DNA of 64,000 bases from NCBI RefSeq assembly GCF_009829085.1, contig NZ_WUQY01000013.1, positions 1 to 64,000 on the forward strand, given 5' to 3'. The stretch's first letter is position 1; every line of letters begins with the position of its first letter. The position numbers and the translations under genes are program-made. Shown piece after piece: positions 26,584-34,275 of the stretch. Below the pieces are notes generated by a model that worked only from the letters and a program-made list of their open reading frames with translations, was not told the DNA's origin and made no database searches. This DNA is from Sphingobacterium bovisgrunnientis. GTDB taxonomy: Bacteria > Bacteroidota > Bacteroidia > Sphingobacteriales > Sphingobacteriaceae.

Positions 26584-28187
26584 CCTGACTTGTGCCTTTT
26601 AGTGCGGCAGATTTAATTTCCGTATTAAATCCTCCACTATAGGCATCATTTTGGCTCTTATTCTCATTTCCTTGTTAGTGATTTGACTAAACATTCTAGC
26701 GTCGGTCACTTTTTTGAGTTCAGTTACAAACTTTTTGATAGAAACATTGGTGGTTAATTCAATGTGCTTTGAAATGACTAATGCCTTAAAACAGATTAGT
26801 AAATGTAATTTTATTGGCTCTTCCTTGAAATGAAAAATGGGCCTTGTTTTGAGGTCATTTTTAGAGATTCTGAAGGCTTGCTCAATTTTATATAAATCCT
26901 GGTATCTACTAATTACGGTCTCATTATCTACAATAGACTCCTCTAGGTTTGTGTAATAACCTTTAATTCCAAGAAGAACCTTTGTTCGATTGATCAATTC
27001 ATTATTCAATGCAGGTTCTTTGTTATCGGTTTTCAAGAATTTTACTTTCTTGATTTTACCAGGCTCTTTCAGTAAGATTTCTGCACGCTGTATTTGCTTT
27101 TCCATTTCATACTTATCCTTTCGATATCTTGTATTTGAGAAACTGCAAATCAAATATCCCTTTTCTGTCTGTAGTCGAATAGTGTTTCCATCCTCTCGGA
27201 CTAAACTACTATGAATCCGTTGGAAGAGCTCATTCCCAATATTGCCCAATCGGGCACCAACAATGTAGTTAACACCTGCCTTTCTAAGCTCTTCCACATT
27301 ATCATTACTGATCATAGCAGCGTCCGCTACTATTGTAAACTGTTTAATACTGTGCTTTTGGATGAAAGCCTTAACCACGGGAAGAATGGTATGCCCCTCA
27401 AAGGTATTTCCTGGAAATACCTCATAACCTACAGGAAAGCCTTCTGGAGTAACCATTAAGGCCACTAAGATTTGTGGCTGTAGGGATTTATTATCTTTTG
27501 AAAACCCTTGCTTTCGAAATTCATCAGCATCAAATGTCTCAAAATACAATGTAGTTACATCGTAAAACAATAGTTCGAAATTGAAATCATAATTCTCCTT
27601 GAGAAATTTAATTACGATTTGTTCGACCTCTTCCTTTAAGCTTAACCAATTTCGGGCTGATTTGTAGAAAGATTTCCGGCTATGCTTGATACCAAAACAG
27701 GTTTCAAGTAATTCTATAGAACGTAATTTTGAGGAAGGATCCAGTATGCGCATAATGACCAGATCTAAAAGAAATTGTTTATTTATCCCCGATAATCCCA
27801 CTTTTATAATAATTGCTGAGAGAATCTCGTACAAATAGGTATAGTAGACTCCTAAGAAATCGGCTTTATCAAGGTAAAGTAGGTTGTCAAATTTTGTTTC
27901 TATTTCAAAAGGGAGTGTTGGTGCGTAATTGTCAATGAAATCTTGGGCTACCACTAGCATGGTTTCAAGTTCGGAATCGGTCTTAGCAGAACCAATATGT
28001 TTATAAATAACCCTTTTGCGGTTTAAATAATAAATCACCTGAACAGCTCTTGCTTCAGAACCTGTTTTTATTGTACGAATTCGCAACATAGAACACCCTT
28101 AGTGCGACAAATTACGATTTTTTATTAAATAAAAAACTGATTATCAAATGAATATATTTTCTTAGTTCTACAAGGGGACAAGTCAGG
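26584..28187 (-). mobile_element. IS1634-type insertion sequence, 1604 bp, complete
   Basis: Tips are set by the direct-repeat borders and by terminal inverted repeats that share CCTGACTTGT (26584-26593 and the complement of 28178-28187) with weaker matching inward. One intact transposase gene fills it. A 15-nt subterminal motif, TTAGTGCG-CA-ATT with two differences, occurs in the same orientation near both ends (26599-26613 and 28099-28113) and may bind transposase. The 56-bp flanking duplication fits the long, variable duplications known for IS1634. Confidence 0.92.
26599..28089 (-). CDS. IS1634 family DDE transposase
   Basis: A 496-residue transposase with the family's N-terminal segment (RAVQVIYYLNRKRVIYKHIG), the first DDE strand FELLFYDVTTLYFE (near 175), the second near QFTIVADAAMISNDNVEELR (about 250), and the Glu helix after the YQDLYKIEQAFRISKNDLKTRP segment (about 410). 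This is the classic DDE spread with a long beta insertion. The frame is intact and starts at ATG, so the element may be active. Only this copy is visible in the window. Confidence 0.93.
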   Translation of the reverse strand: MLRIRTIKTGSEARAVQVIYYLNRKRVIYKHIGSAKTDSELETMLVVAQDFIDNYAPTLPFEIETKFDNLLYLDKADFLGVYYTYLYEILSAIIIKVGLSGINKQFLLDLVIMRILDPSSKLRSIELLETCFGIKHSRKSFYKSARNWLSLKEEVEQIVIKFLKENYDFNFELLFYDVTTLYFETFDADEFRKQGFSKDNKSLQPQILVALMVTPEGFPVGYEVFPGNTFEGHTILPVVKAFIQKHSIKQFTIVADAAMISNDNVEELRKAGVNYIVGARLGNIGNELFQRIHSSLVREDGNTIRLQTEKGYLICSFSNTRYRKDKYEMEKQIQRAEILLKEPGKIKKVKFLKTDNKEPALNNELINRTKVLLGIKGYYTNLEESIVDNETVISRYQDLYKIEQAFRISKNDLKTRPIFHFKEEPIKLHLLICFKALVISKHIELTTNVSIKKFVTELKKVTDARMFSQITNKEMRIRAKMMPIVEDLIRKLNLPH

Positions 28188-28243
28188 ACGAATTGTATTA
28201 TTATAATACGAGTTAATATAAATTATTTTAACTAAAATTTTTT
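28188..28243. repeat. Right copy of the 56-bp direct repeat flanking the IS
   Basis: It matches 26528-26583 at 55 of 56 positions and begins at the base after the IS tip. Its last bases run into the likely -33 element of the encapsulin promoter. Confidence 0.95.
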
Positions 28244-28269
28244 GTTTTAAATACATTAATCTATATTTA
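28241..28269 (+). promoter_or_regulatory. Putative promoter of the encapsulin operon
   Basis: TTTG (28241-28244) and TATATTTA (28262-28269) resemble the Bacteroidota -33 and -7 boxes (TTTG, TAnnTTTG) with 17 bp between. The last base of the -7 box deviates. The repeat copy ends at 28243, inside the -33 box. This is a pattern match only. Confidence 0.4.
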
Positions 28270-28283
28270 CTATAGATATAGTA
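28268..28283. promoter_or_regulatory. 16-bp palindrome, possible operator
   Basis: TACTATA-GA-TATAGTA is a perfect dyad with 7-bp arms, overlapping the end of the putative -7 box and 42 bp upstream of the encapsulin ATG. Its position suits a repressor site. No regulator gene is adjacent. Confidence 0.4.
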
Positions 28284-28325
28284 GATTAAATAGTTTTACA
28301 TTAATTCGTAGTATTAAAATAACGC

Positions 28326-29243
28326 ATGAGTACAAAAGAAAATCAAACCGCCTTAGGCGATGTAGCAGCGAGACACCTAGCCATTGCTACCCGTACCGCA
28401 CCTCAATTAGAAAGTATCACACCGAGATGGATTACCTTATTGTTACAATGGTTGCCTGTAGAATCTGGTGTTTTCCGATTAAATCGTGTTGTAGGCGAAG
28501 AAGGAATCCAAGTAGATTGTTCACGTCGTGATGAAAGTGTATTGCCCCACACTTTTGTGGATTACGATGAGAATCCCAGAGAATACAATTTGAGTGCAGT
28601 AAATACTTTAATTGATATTCACACACGTGTATCGGATTTGTATAGTAAGCCTTACAATCAGATTAGTGAACAATTACGTCTAGCTATTGAGAAAATCAAA
28701 GAAAGACAAGAAAGTGAATTAATTAACAATGCAGATTATGGATTGTTGAATAGTGTTGCAAAGAAACAAGTTATCAAGACGCGTTTAGGACCTCCAACAC
28801 CAGACGATTTGGATGAGTTATTAACAAAAGTGTGGAAAAATCCTAGTTTTTTCTTGTTACATCCACAAGCTATTGCTGCTTTTGGTAGAGAATGTACACG
28901 TAAAGGTGTTCCGCCTCCGACAGTTTCATTATTTGGTACGCAATTCATTACCTGGAGAGGAATTCCTCTTATTCCATCCGATAAAGTGCCAATTGTGAAA
29001 GGAAAAACAAAAATCATTCTGGTAAGAACAGGAGAAAGTAAACAAGGCGTCGTAGGACTATATCAGCCTAATCTTCCTGGTGAGCAAACTCCAGGTTTAT
29101 CGGTAAAATTCACAGGGATCAACGACAAAGCTATTGCTTCGTATTTGATTTCGTTATACTGCTCATTGGTTGTATTGGTAGATGATGCATTGGCTGTATT
29201 GGAAGATGTGGATGTTACAAATTATCACGAATACAAGTATTAA
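28326..29243 (+). CDS. Family 2A encapsulin shell protein (SrpI-like)
   Basis: A self-assembling HK97-fold protein forming a protein nanocompartment. The 305-residue sequence matches family 2A shells (such as Synechococcus SrpI) over its whole length: ALGDVAARHLAIATRTAPQL near the N-terminus, LQWLPVESGVFRLNRV, SAVNTLIDIHTRVSDLYS, ERQESELINNADYGLLN, FGRECTRKGVPPPTVSLFG, ITWRGIPLIPSDKVP and DDALAVLEDVDVTNYHEY at the end. It has no cyclic-nucleotide-binding domain, which separates it from family 2B. In this family the native cargo is a cysteine desulfurase, and one follows 58 bp downstream. The shell frame is intact. Confidence 0.96.
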   Translation: MSTKENQTALGDVAARHLAIATRTAPQLESITPRWITLLLQWLPVESGVFRLNRVVGEEGIQVDCSRRDESVLPHTFVDYDENPREYNLSAVNTLIDIHTRVSDLYSKPYNQISEQLRLAIEKIKERQESELINNADYGLLNSVAKKQVIKTRLGPPTPDDLDELLTKVWKNPSFFLLHPQAIAAFGRECTRKGVPPPTVSLFGTQFITWRGIPLIPSDKVPIVKGKTKIILVRTGESKQGVVGLYQPNLPGEQTPGLSVKFTGINDKAIASYLISLYCSLVVLVDDALAVLEDVDVTNYHEYKY

Positions 29244-29301
29244 TAATTCTTGATTTTTATGCAAGATTAATAATGCAGTATTCACATTTTAAACTAATTA
29301 C

Positions 29302-31103
29302 ATGTCACAATTCAATAATATTCCTTCTGACAAGGAGTTAGAATCGGTTGTCAATCACTTATTCAAAGGATTATCGGGTTTTAATCAACTTGCGCATGTG
29401 AGTCATTCGGATTCTGGTGTCTTTCAACGTAAAGTGACTACGGATTACGATCAAATCAGTGCGCATGATAAAGAATTTAATATAGCGAATCCGCAGACGA
29501 GTCTAAAAGATCCTTTACTTCGAGATGAAGGTAAGTTCCCATTAGCACAAGCTGGGGATGGGAGTTCTCCACATTTCAAACAAGAAGGTAGAGATGCTTT
29601 AAATTCCTATGCAAATCCGTCGCAATCGGCTGGTTTGGAAGATATATCCGAGATATTCGCTGATTCTTACGCCTATCAATCGAATCTTGGTGCGAATTCG
29701 GCATCCTAAGAGGATTTGATTCCGAAAGATATCTTTGCGTTTAATAATCCAATTTCTTATCAACCTGAATACGGAGATGACATTCCTTTTGCAAAGGAAA
29801 CCTATACAACATTCAATGCTGCTATTAGTCCTTTAGGAAGTCCATATTCATTTGTAGGAAATGATTTACTCCAAGATCGCAGTTCCAATTTTGATGTGTA
29901 TGCTATCCGCAAGGATTTTCCGATTTTGAGTGAATACGTAAATGGTCGTCCGTTGGTTTGGTTTGACAATGCAGCGACGACACAGAAGCCACAAGTGGTG
30001 ATTGATCGTTTGGCTTATTTTTACCAACACGAAAATTCGAATATTCTCCGGGCGGCACATGAATTAGCTGCGCGTGCTACGGATGCCTATGAGAAAGCTC
30101 GTGAAACGATAAAATCTTTTATCAACGCAAAGTCTGTAAACGAAATCATCTTTACACGTGGAACAACGGAATCTATTAATCTTATAGCCAATAGCTGGGG
30201 TGCTGAAAATCTCAAAGAAGGTGATGAAATTATTATTTCGAATCTGGAGCATCACGCGAATATCGTGCCATGGCAATTGTTAAGTCAGAAAAATGGCTTC
30301 AAGATTAAGGTTATTCCAGTAAACGATGCTGGTGAATTGCTTATCGATGAATATAAAAAACTATTCACGGATAAAACGAAACTTGTATCTTTTACCCACG
30401 TCAGTAATGCGTTAGGCACGGTAACACCTGCGAAGCAAATCATTGAGATAGCGCATTCAGCTGGTGCTAAAGTGTTGCTGGATGGTGCACAATCTATTCG
30501 CATATCAAAGTAGATGTTCAAGATTTGAATCCAGATTTCTTTGTTTTCTCTGGACACAAAATTTTTGGACCTACTGGAATAGGTGCGGTTTATGGAAAAG
30601 AAGAATTGCTTAATCAAACGCAACCTTACCAAGGTGGTGGAAATATGATTCAGGATGTTACTTTCGAAAAGACAATTTTTCACCCTGCACCCAATCGCTT
30701 TGAAGCAGGAACTGGTAATATTGCGGATGCAGTAGGTTTAGCAGCAGCGCTGGATTATGTCCAAAAAATCGGAATTGATCGCATTGCAAAATACGAACAT
30801 GAACTTTTGGATTATGCGACTAGTTTATTTAAACAAATAACGAAAGTGAAATTGATAGGGACAGCGAAAGATAAAGCTAGCGTCATGTCTTTTACCATAG
30901 ATGGATTTAGCAATGAAGAAGTGGGTAAGGTATTGAACGATCATGGTATAGCTGTGCGTACGGGACACCATTGTGCGCAACCAATTTTGCGTCGATTAGG
31001 CTTTGAAAATTCTGTTCGTCCTTCCTTTGCATTCTATAATACATTTGCGGAGATTGATTTATTAGCAGATGTGGTTCGAAAATTAGCTTCGAGTAAATTC
31101 TAA
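29302..31103 (+). pseudogene. Encapsulin cargo cysteine desulfurase, interrupted (stop codon plus frameshift)
   Basis: A SufS-like PLP cysteine desulfurase with an N-terminal region of about 190 residues that is low in complexity and probably directs it into the shell. The reading frame is broken twice. TAA at 29707-29709 falls in frame inside the N-terminal region. At 30499-30500 one base is missing between SI and HIKVDVQ; a CCG Pro codon is expected from SufS relatives. Mending both gives about 600 residues. Catalytic parts survive: FDNAATTQKP, THVSNALGT, DGAQSI, the PLP lysine in FSGHK (30558-30560) and the catalytic Cys in RTGHHC (30972-30974). Unless the lesions are sequencing errors, no full enzyme is made. 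Confidence 0.9.
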
Positions 31104-31132
31104 TTAAAAAATTCTTTGTTACAAATAGGTTT

Positions 31133-31171
31133 AGGCTTTCATACTCACTGTAGTATGGAAGCCTTTTTTTT
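31133..31171 (+). terminator. Terminator of the encapsulin operon
   Basis: A 12-bp stem with one G-U pair (31133-31144 with 31153-31164) is followed by a run of T. Confidence 0.9.
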
Positions 31172-31174
31172 GCG

Positions 31175-31214
31175 AAAACTAAAAAAATAGTTGTAAAACT
31201 AAAAATATAGTTTT
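31175..31214. promoter_or_regulatory. Tandem BlaI/MecI-type operator dyads
   Basis: Two adjacent 20-bp dyads with the same layout: 31175-31194 (AAAACTA, 6-bp spacer, TAGTTGT) and 31195-31214 (AAAACTA, 6-bp spacer, TAGTTTT). The second is perfect. They lie 60-100 bp upstream of the BlaI-type gene, the normal place for self-repression. Confidence 0.7.
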
Positions 31215-31275
31215 AGATTAGTTTTAGTAATCGATTATAGGCAGACGTGCCAATTTAATTTTTATTAATAGAGTT

Positions 31276-31644
31276 ATGGACGAAATCAAAGAACTTACAA
31301 AGGCAGAAGAGCAAATTATGCATGAATTGTGGGAGATGGGAGGAGGCTTCGTAAAAGAAGTGATCGAACGTCTACCTGAGCCAAAGCCTGCATATAATAC
31401 TGTTTCTACAATAATTCGTATTCTCGAGACCAAGGGTTTTGTGAATCACGAGGCTTATGGTAAGAGTCATAAATATATTCCAACGATCAGCAAAGAAGAC
31501 TACAAGAAAGTCGTAGCAGACAAATTGTTGAGTGGTTATTTTGAAAATTCACCCAAACAGATGCTTTCTTTCTTTTTGGAAGAGAACAAATTGGATGTCA
31601 AAGATCTGGACGATATTTTGAACATTATCAACAAGCACAAATAA
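31276..31644 (+). CDS. BlaI/MecI/CopY family transcriptional repressor
   Basis: A 122-residue winged-helix repressor. The DNA-binding domain (1-75) includes LTKAEEQIMHELWEMGGGFVKEVIERL and the recognition segment AYNTVSTIIRILETKGFVNHE. The C-terminal helices mediate dimerisation. Members of this family are inactivated by cleavage triggered by a membrane M56 protease, and such a gene follows 28 bp downstream. It probably represses its own operon through the dyads at 31175-31214. Confidence 0.94.
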   Translation: MDEIKELTKAEEQIMHELWEMGGGFVKEVIERLPEPKPAYNTVSTIIRILETKGFVNHEAYGKSHKYIPTISKEDYKKVVADKLLSGYFENSPKQMLSFFLEENKLDVKDLDDILNIINKHK

Positions 31645-31672
31645 AATTATAAACTACTTATAAACTTACGTT

Positions 31673-33373
31673 ATGGTAATTTATCTGCTATTAGTCAATA
31701 TAGCTGTCGTCCTAAGTTATAGCTTATACTATTTCAGCTTTCGTAAATTAACTTTTTTCCAATGGAACAGAGTTTATTTACTCAGCACAGCATTTTTCGC
31801 ATTACTGATTCCGATTGGATTATTTATAGATTTATCCACATTTTTTGAGGATGATATTATTATTCCTATGGTCAATGTACACGAGTTTATTGATATACCA
31901 ATTGTCCTCTATGCACAGCAAAATTCTTCCTTGTACTTGGTAGATGTTCTAAAATGGATTTATATCGTTGGTTTGATTGCAAGTGTATCAATCATATTTT
32001 GGCGACTGTGGAATGTGCGCAAAATGTTTCAAGCTGATGCACCTTTTTTGGGTTTCTCCTTCTTCAATAAAATGTTTTTAGGTAAAGAAGTCAATTCCTA
32101 TAAAAGCATTGAACGACACGAACAAATTCATATCGAGCTAGGACACAGTTATGATGTACTATTTATGGAGTTGTTCAAGGCTTTGAACTGGTTTAATCCT
32201 GTGGTGTATCATATGAGCAAGGAAATCAAATTTCAGCATGAATGTATAGCGGATGAATTGAGTTCGGAAGATAAAGTAGCTTATGCCGAGTTATTAGTGG
32301 CTCATGCGCTCAAAGTGCCACAAAATGTATTGGTGCATGAGTTTTCCAATCAATCGTTTTTAAAGAAAAGAATCATGATGTTATTTAAGAATAAATCATC
32401 AAACAATAAACGCTTTTTGTATTTAGGCATAATTCCAGCTGTATTGGTTGTTGGAATATCAACTGTAGTTTTTAACACCTCCAGAGCAAAAACTGTTGTA
32501 GCAAAGGTTGAATCAAAAATGGAAGATGTGAAGTTGCCAACATCGGATATGTCAGTGCAGATTGAAAATTCTACTGTATTTAAGCAGTCACATCTAGAAT
32601 CTGTAAATCCATTAGTTCAAATTATGGCTAATGATACGATAAAAGTAGGCGGTAATGAAATTTTTATCGAAACAGAGATAAATCCGGAGCCTCCAGAAAG
32701 TATTGATGAATTTCGTAAGTGGATAGGTGAAAATTATCAATACCCACAAGCTGCTATTGATGCTGGTGTCAAAGGAACTATCAGAACAAATTTTGTAGTC
32801 GAAAAAGATGGCTCGTTGTCGGATATTAAAATTGTAGAAGATATAGGTCATGGAACTGGTGAAGCTGCTGTGGAGCTGCTAAAAAAATCCCCAAAATGGA
32901 AACCTGCTATTCAAAATGGTCGTAAAGTACGCTATGAATTCACCTTGCCAATACGGTTAGATTTGACGGATATGGATGGTAATTCAGAGAGTGCGCAAGA
33001 TACAATTCAAGGTAAGTTTGGTGGAAAAATAACAAAAATAGTTGAAGGAAATGAAACGTTTTCTCAAGTAGAGATTCAACCAGAGCCTCCTGGAGGATTA
33101 AATGCTTATCGTAAATGGTTAGGTGATAATTATAAATATCCCCAAGCTGCAATTGATGCCGAAGTAAAGGGGACAGTTCAAGTTACTTTTGTTGTTGAAA
33201 AAGATGGCGCACTTAGTGATTTAAAAGTGGTAAGAGATTTAGGACATGGTACAGGAAATGCAGCGATTGCTGTTTTAAAAACTTCTAAGAGATGGTCACC
33301 TGGAATTCAAAATGGTAAATCTGTACGTGTTGCATATTCTTTACCTATACGTCTTGACCTTACTAGAATGTAA
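31673..33373 (+). CDS. M56 (BlaR1-type) membrane peptidase with two TonB C-terminal domains
   Basis: The likely sensor/antirepressor for the BlaI-type protein. The 566-residue protein has membrane helices at about 1-20, 36-54, 93-112 and 250-270, and the zinc motif HEQIH (149-153) with FNPVVYHMSKEIKFQHECIADELS. After the last helix come two tandem TonB C-terminal domains (about 330-425 and 470-565), each with EPP...YPQAAIDA-VKGT, FVVEKDG-LSD, GHGTG and LPIRLDL. It has no penicillin-binding sensor domain, so the signal is not expected to be a beta-lactam. The doubled domain looks like an internal duplication. Confidence 0.92.
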   Translation: MVIYLLLVNIAVVLSYSLYYFSFRKLTFFQWNRVYLLSTAFFALLIPIGLFIDLSTFFEDDIIIPMVNVHEFIDIPIVLYAQQNSSLYLVDVLKWIYIVGLIASVSIIFWRLWNVRKMFQADAPFLGFSFFNKMFLGKEVNSYKSIERHEQIHIELGHSYDVLFMELFKALNWFNPVVYHMSKEIKFQHECIADELSSEDKVAYAELLVAHALKVPQNVLVHEFSNQSFLKKRIMMLFKNKSSNNKRFLYLGIIPAVLVVGISTVVFNTSRAKTVVAKVESKMEDVKLPTSDMSVQIENSTVFKQSHLESVNPLVQIMANDTIKVGGNEIFIETEINPEPPESIDEFRKWIGENYQYPQAAIDAGVKGTIRTNFVVEKDGSLSDIKIVEDIGHGTGEAAVELLKKSPKWKPAIQNGRKVRYEFTLPIRLDLTDMDGNSESAQDTIQGKFGGKITKIVEGNETFSQVEIQPEPPGGLNAYRKWLGDNYKYPQAAIDAEVKGTVQVTFVVEKDGALSDLKVVRDLGHGTGNAAIAVLKTSKRWSPGIQNGKSVRVAYSLPIRLDLTRM

Positions 33374-33374
33374 T

Positions 33375-34220
33375 ATGAAGGTTAGGATTATTAGTATGAT
33401 AGTACTATTTTTCTTATCAAGTTGCTCATCTCGCAAGTTTGCGAAGGAAAGTGTTTTTGTGGAAGATGTGGATGAATATTTTAATCCTGCATTGAAAATA
33501 AATGTGTGGACGTATATGAATTTCTATCCTTATCAAGATGGTGGAGAGACAGGAGTTAAGTTGAATAAGTTTTATGCTCAAGATATAGATGTACTTAAGA
33601 AAATTGGTCTAAAGAATAGAGGTTCAAAAGTTCTTTTTTCTGCTGTTCCGAATTCATCGCCTCAATACCATCTTTTAGCAGTTTTACATCAAAAGAATTT
33701 ACCAAATACTGTGGGTTTTGAAAAGAGGGAAGTCGGTAAAGATCAATATTACCTGCAAAAGGACTTTGAACTAGGGAGATTAGACATTCGTCAGGTATTG
33801 ATTCCTTTTGACAAGGGTAAAAAAATGTTGAGTCTAGTATATTATATTAGCAGTGAAAAACATCTGAATTGCAAATTTTGCAAATTGGACTATCTAGCGA
33901 AGATCAATGCAATAAACCTACAAGATTCACAGCAAAAGATTTATAGAAACAATTGGAAAATCGCGGAGAATATTTCAGAAAAAGCTCTAGATACAGAAAT
34001 TGTCGTCCCTGAAACTATTCAAGATGCGAAAGGAAAAGTTTATTTAAAACTCTTCGCGGAATATGAGACCGAAACAGGAATTAACTATTTCCATATTCTA
34101 GATTCAAAACATAAGGAAGAAAAGATAAAAATCAAGCTACTTCCAAACCGCTATTTCTTAGAATATCAAGATGAAAAGTTCAAAACAATTCACCGCGATA
34201 CGATACATATAAAATCTTAA
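33375..34220 (+). CDS. Lipoprotein of unknown function
   Basis: A 281-residue protein with a lipoprotein signal (MKVRIISMIVLFFLSSC; lipobox LSSC, Cys17). ATG 33375-33377 is chosen because it gives a clean signal peptide; a longer frame from 33312 lies inside the M56 gene. It starts one base after the M56 stop, so it belongs to the same operon. The mature part has no recognised domain, but CKFCK near 180 is a notable Cys pair. Confidence 0.8.
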   Translation: MKVRIISMIVLFFLSSCSSRKFAKESVFVEDVDEYFNPALKINVWTYMNFYPYQDGGETGVKLNKFYAQDIDVLKKIGLKNRGSKVLFSAVPNSSPQYHLLAVLHQKNLPNTVGFEKREVGKDQYYLQKDFELGRLDIRQVLIPFDKGKKMLSLVYYISSEKHLNCKFCKLDYLAKINAINLQDSQQKIYRNNWKIAENISEKALDTEIVVPETIQDAKGKVYLKLFAEYETETGINYFHILDSKHKEEKIKIKLLPNRYFLEYQDEKFKTIHRDTIHIKS

Positions 34221-34221
34221 A

Positions 34222-34260
34222 ATAATAAAGCTAGGTTAATGACCTAGCTTTATTATTTAG
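34222..34260. terminator. Bidirectional terminator
   Basis: A perfect 17-bp inverted repeat (34222-34238 with 34244-34260) lies between the convergent lipoprotein and M28 genes. Confidence 0.93.
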
Positions 34261-34275
34261 TATAAGTATTTTTAA

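Noticed and set aside
29707..29709. Recoded stop codon (selenocysteine or pyrrolysine)
   Set aside because: The codon is TAA, which is not used for either, and the region is a disordered loading segment, not an active site.
30496..30503. Programmed ribosomal frameshift in the desulfurase
   Set aside because: There is no slippery heptamer or obvious downstream stimulator, and a missing base within an expected Pro codon explains it better.
29302..31103. Reading the cargo region as three separate genes
   Set aside because: The first two frames are identical and continuous except for one stop, and the third continues the desulfurase fold exactly where the second breaks. One interrupted gene explains all three.
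31276..33373. Beta-lactam resistance regulator pair (BlaI-BlaR1)
   Set aside because: The M56 protein has TonB-type domains in place of the penicillin-binding sensor, and no beta-lactamase gene is adjacent.
33312..33374. Longer start for the lipoprotein after the M56 gene
   Set aside because: It would overlap the M56 coding end and hide the lipoprotein signal that begins at 33375.
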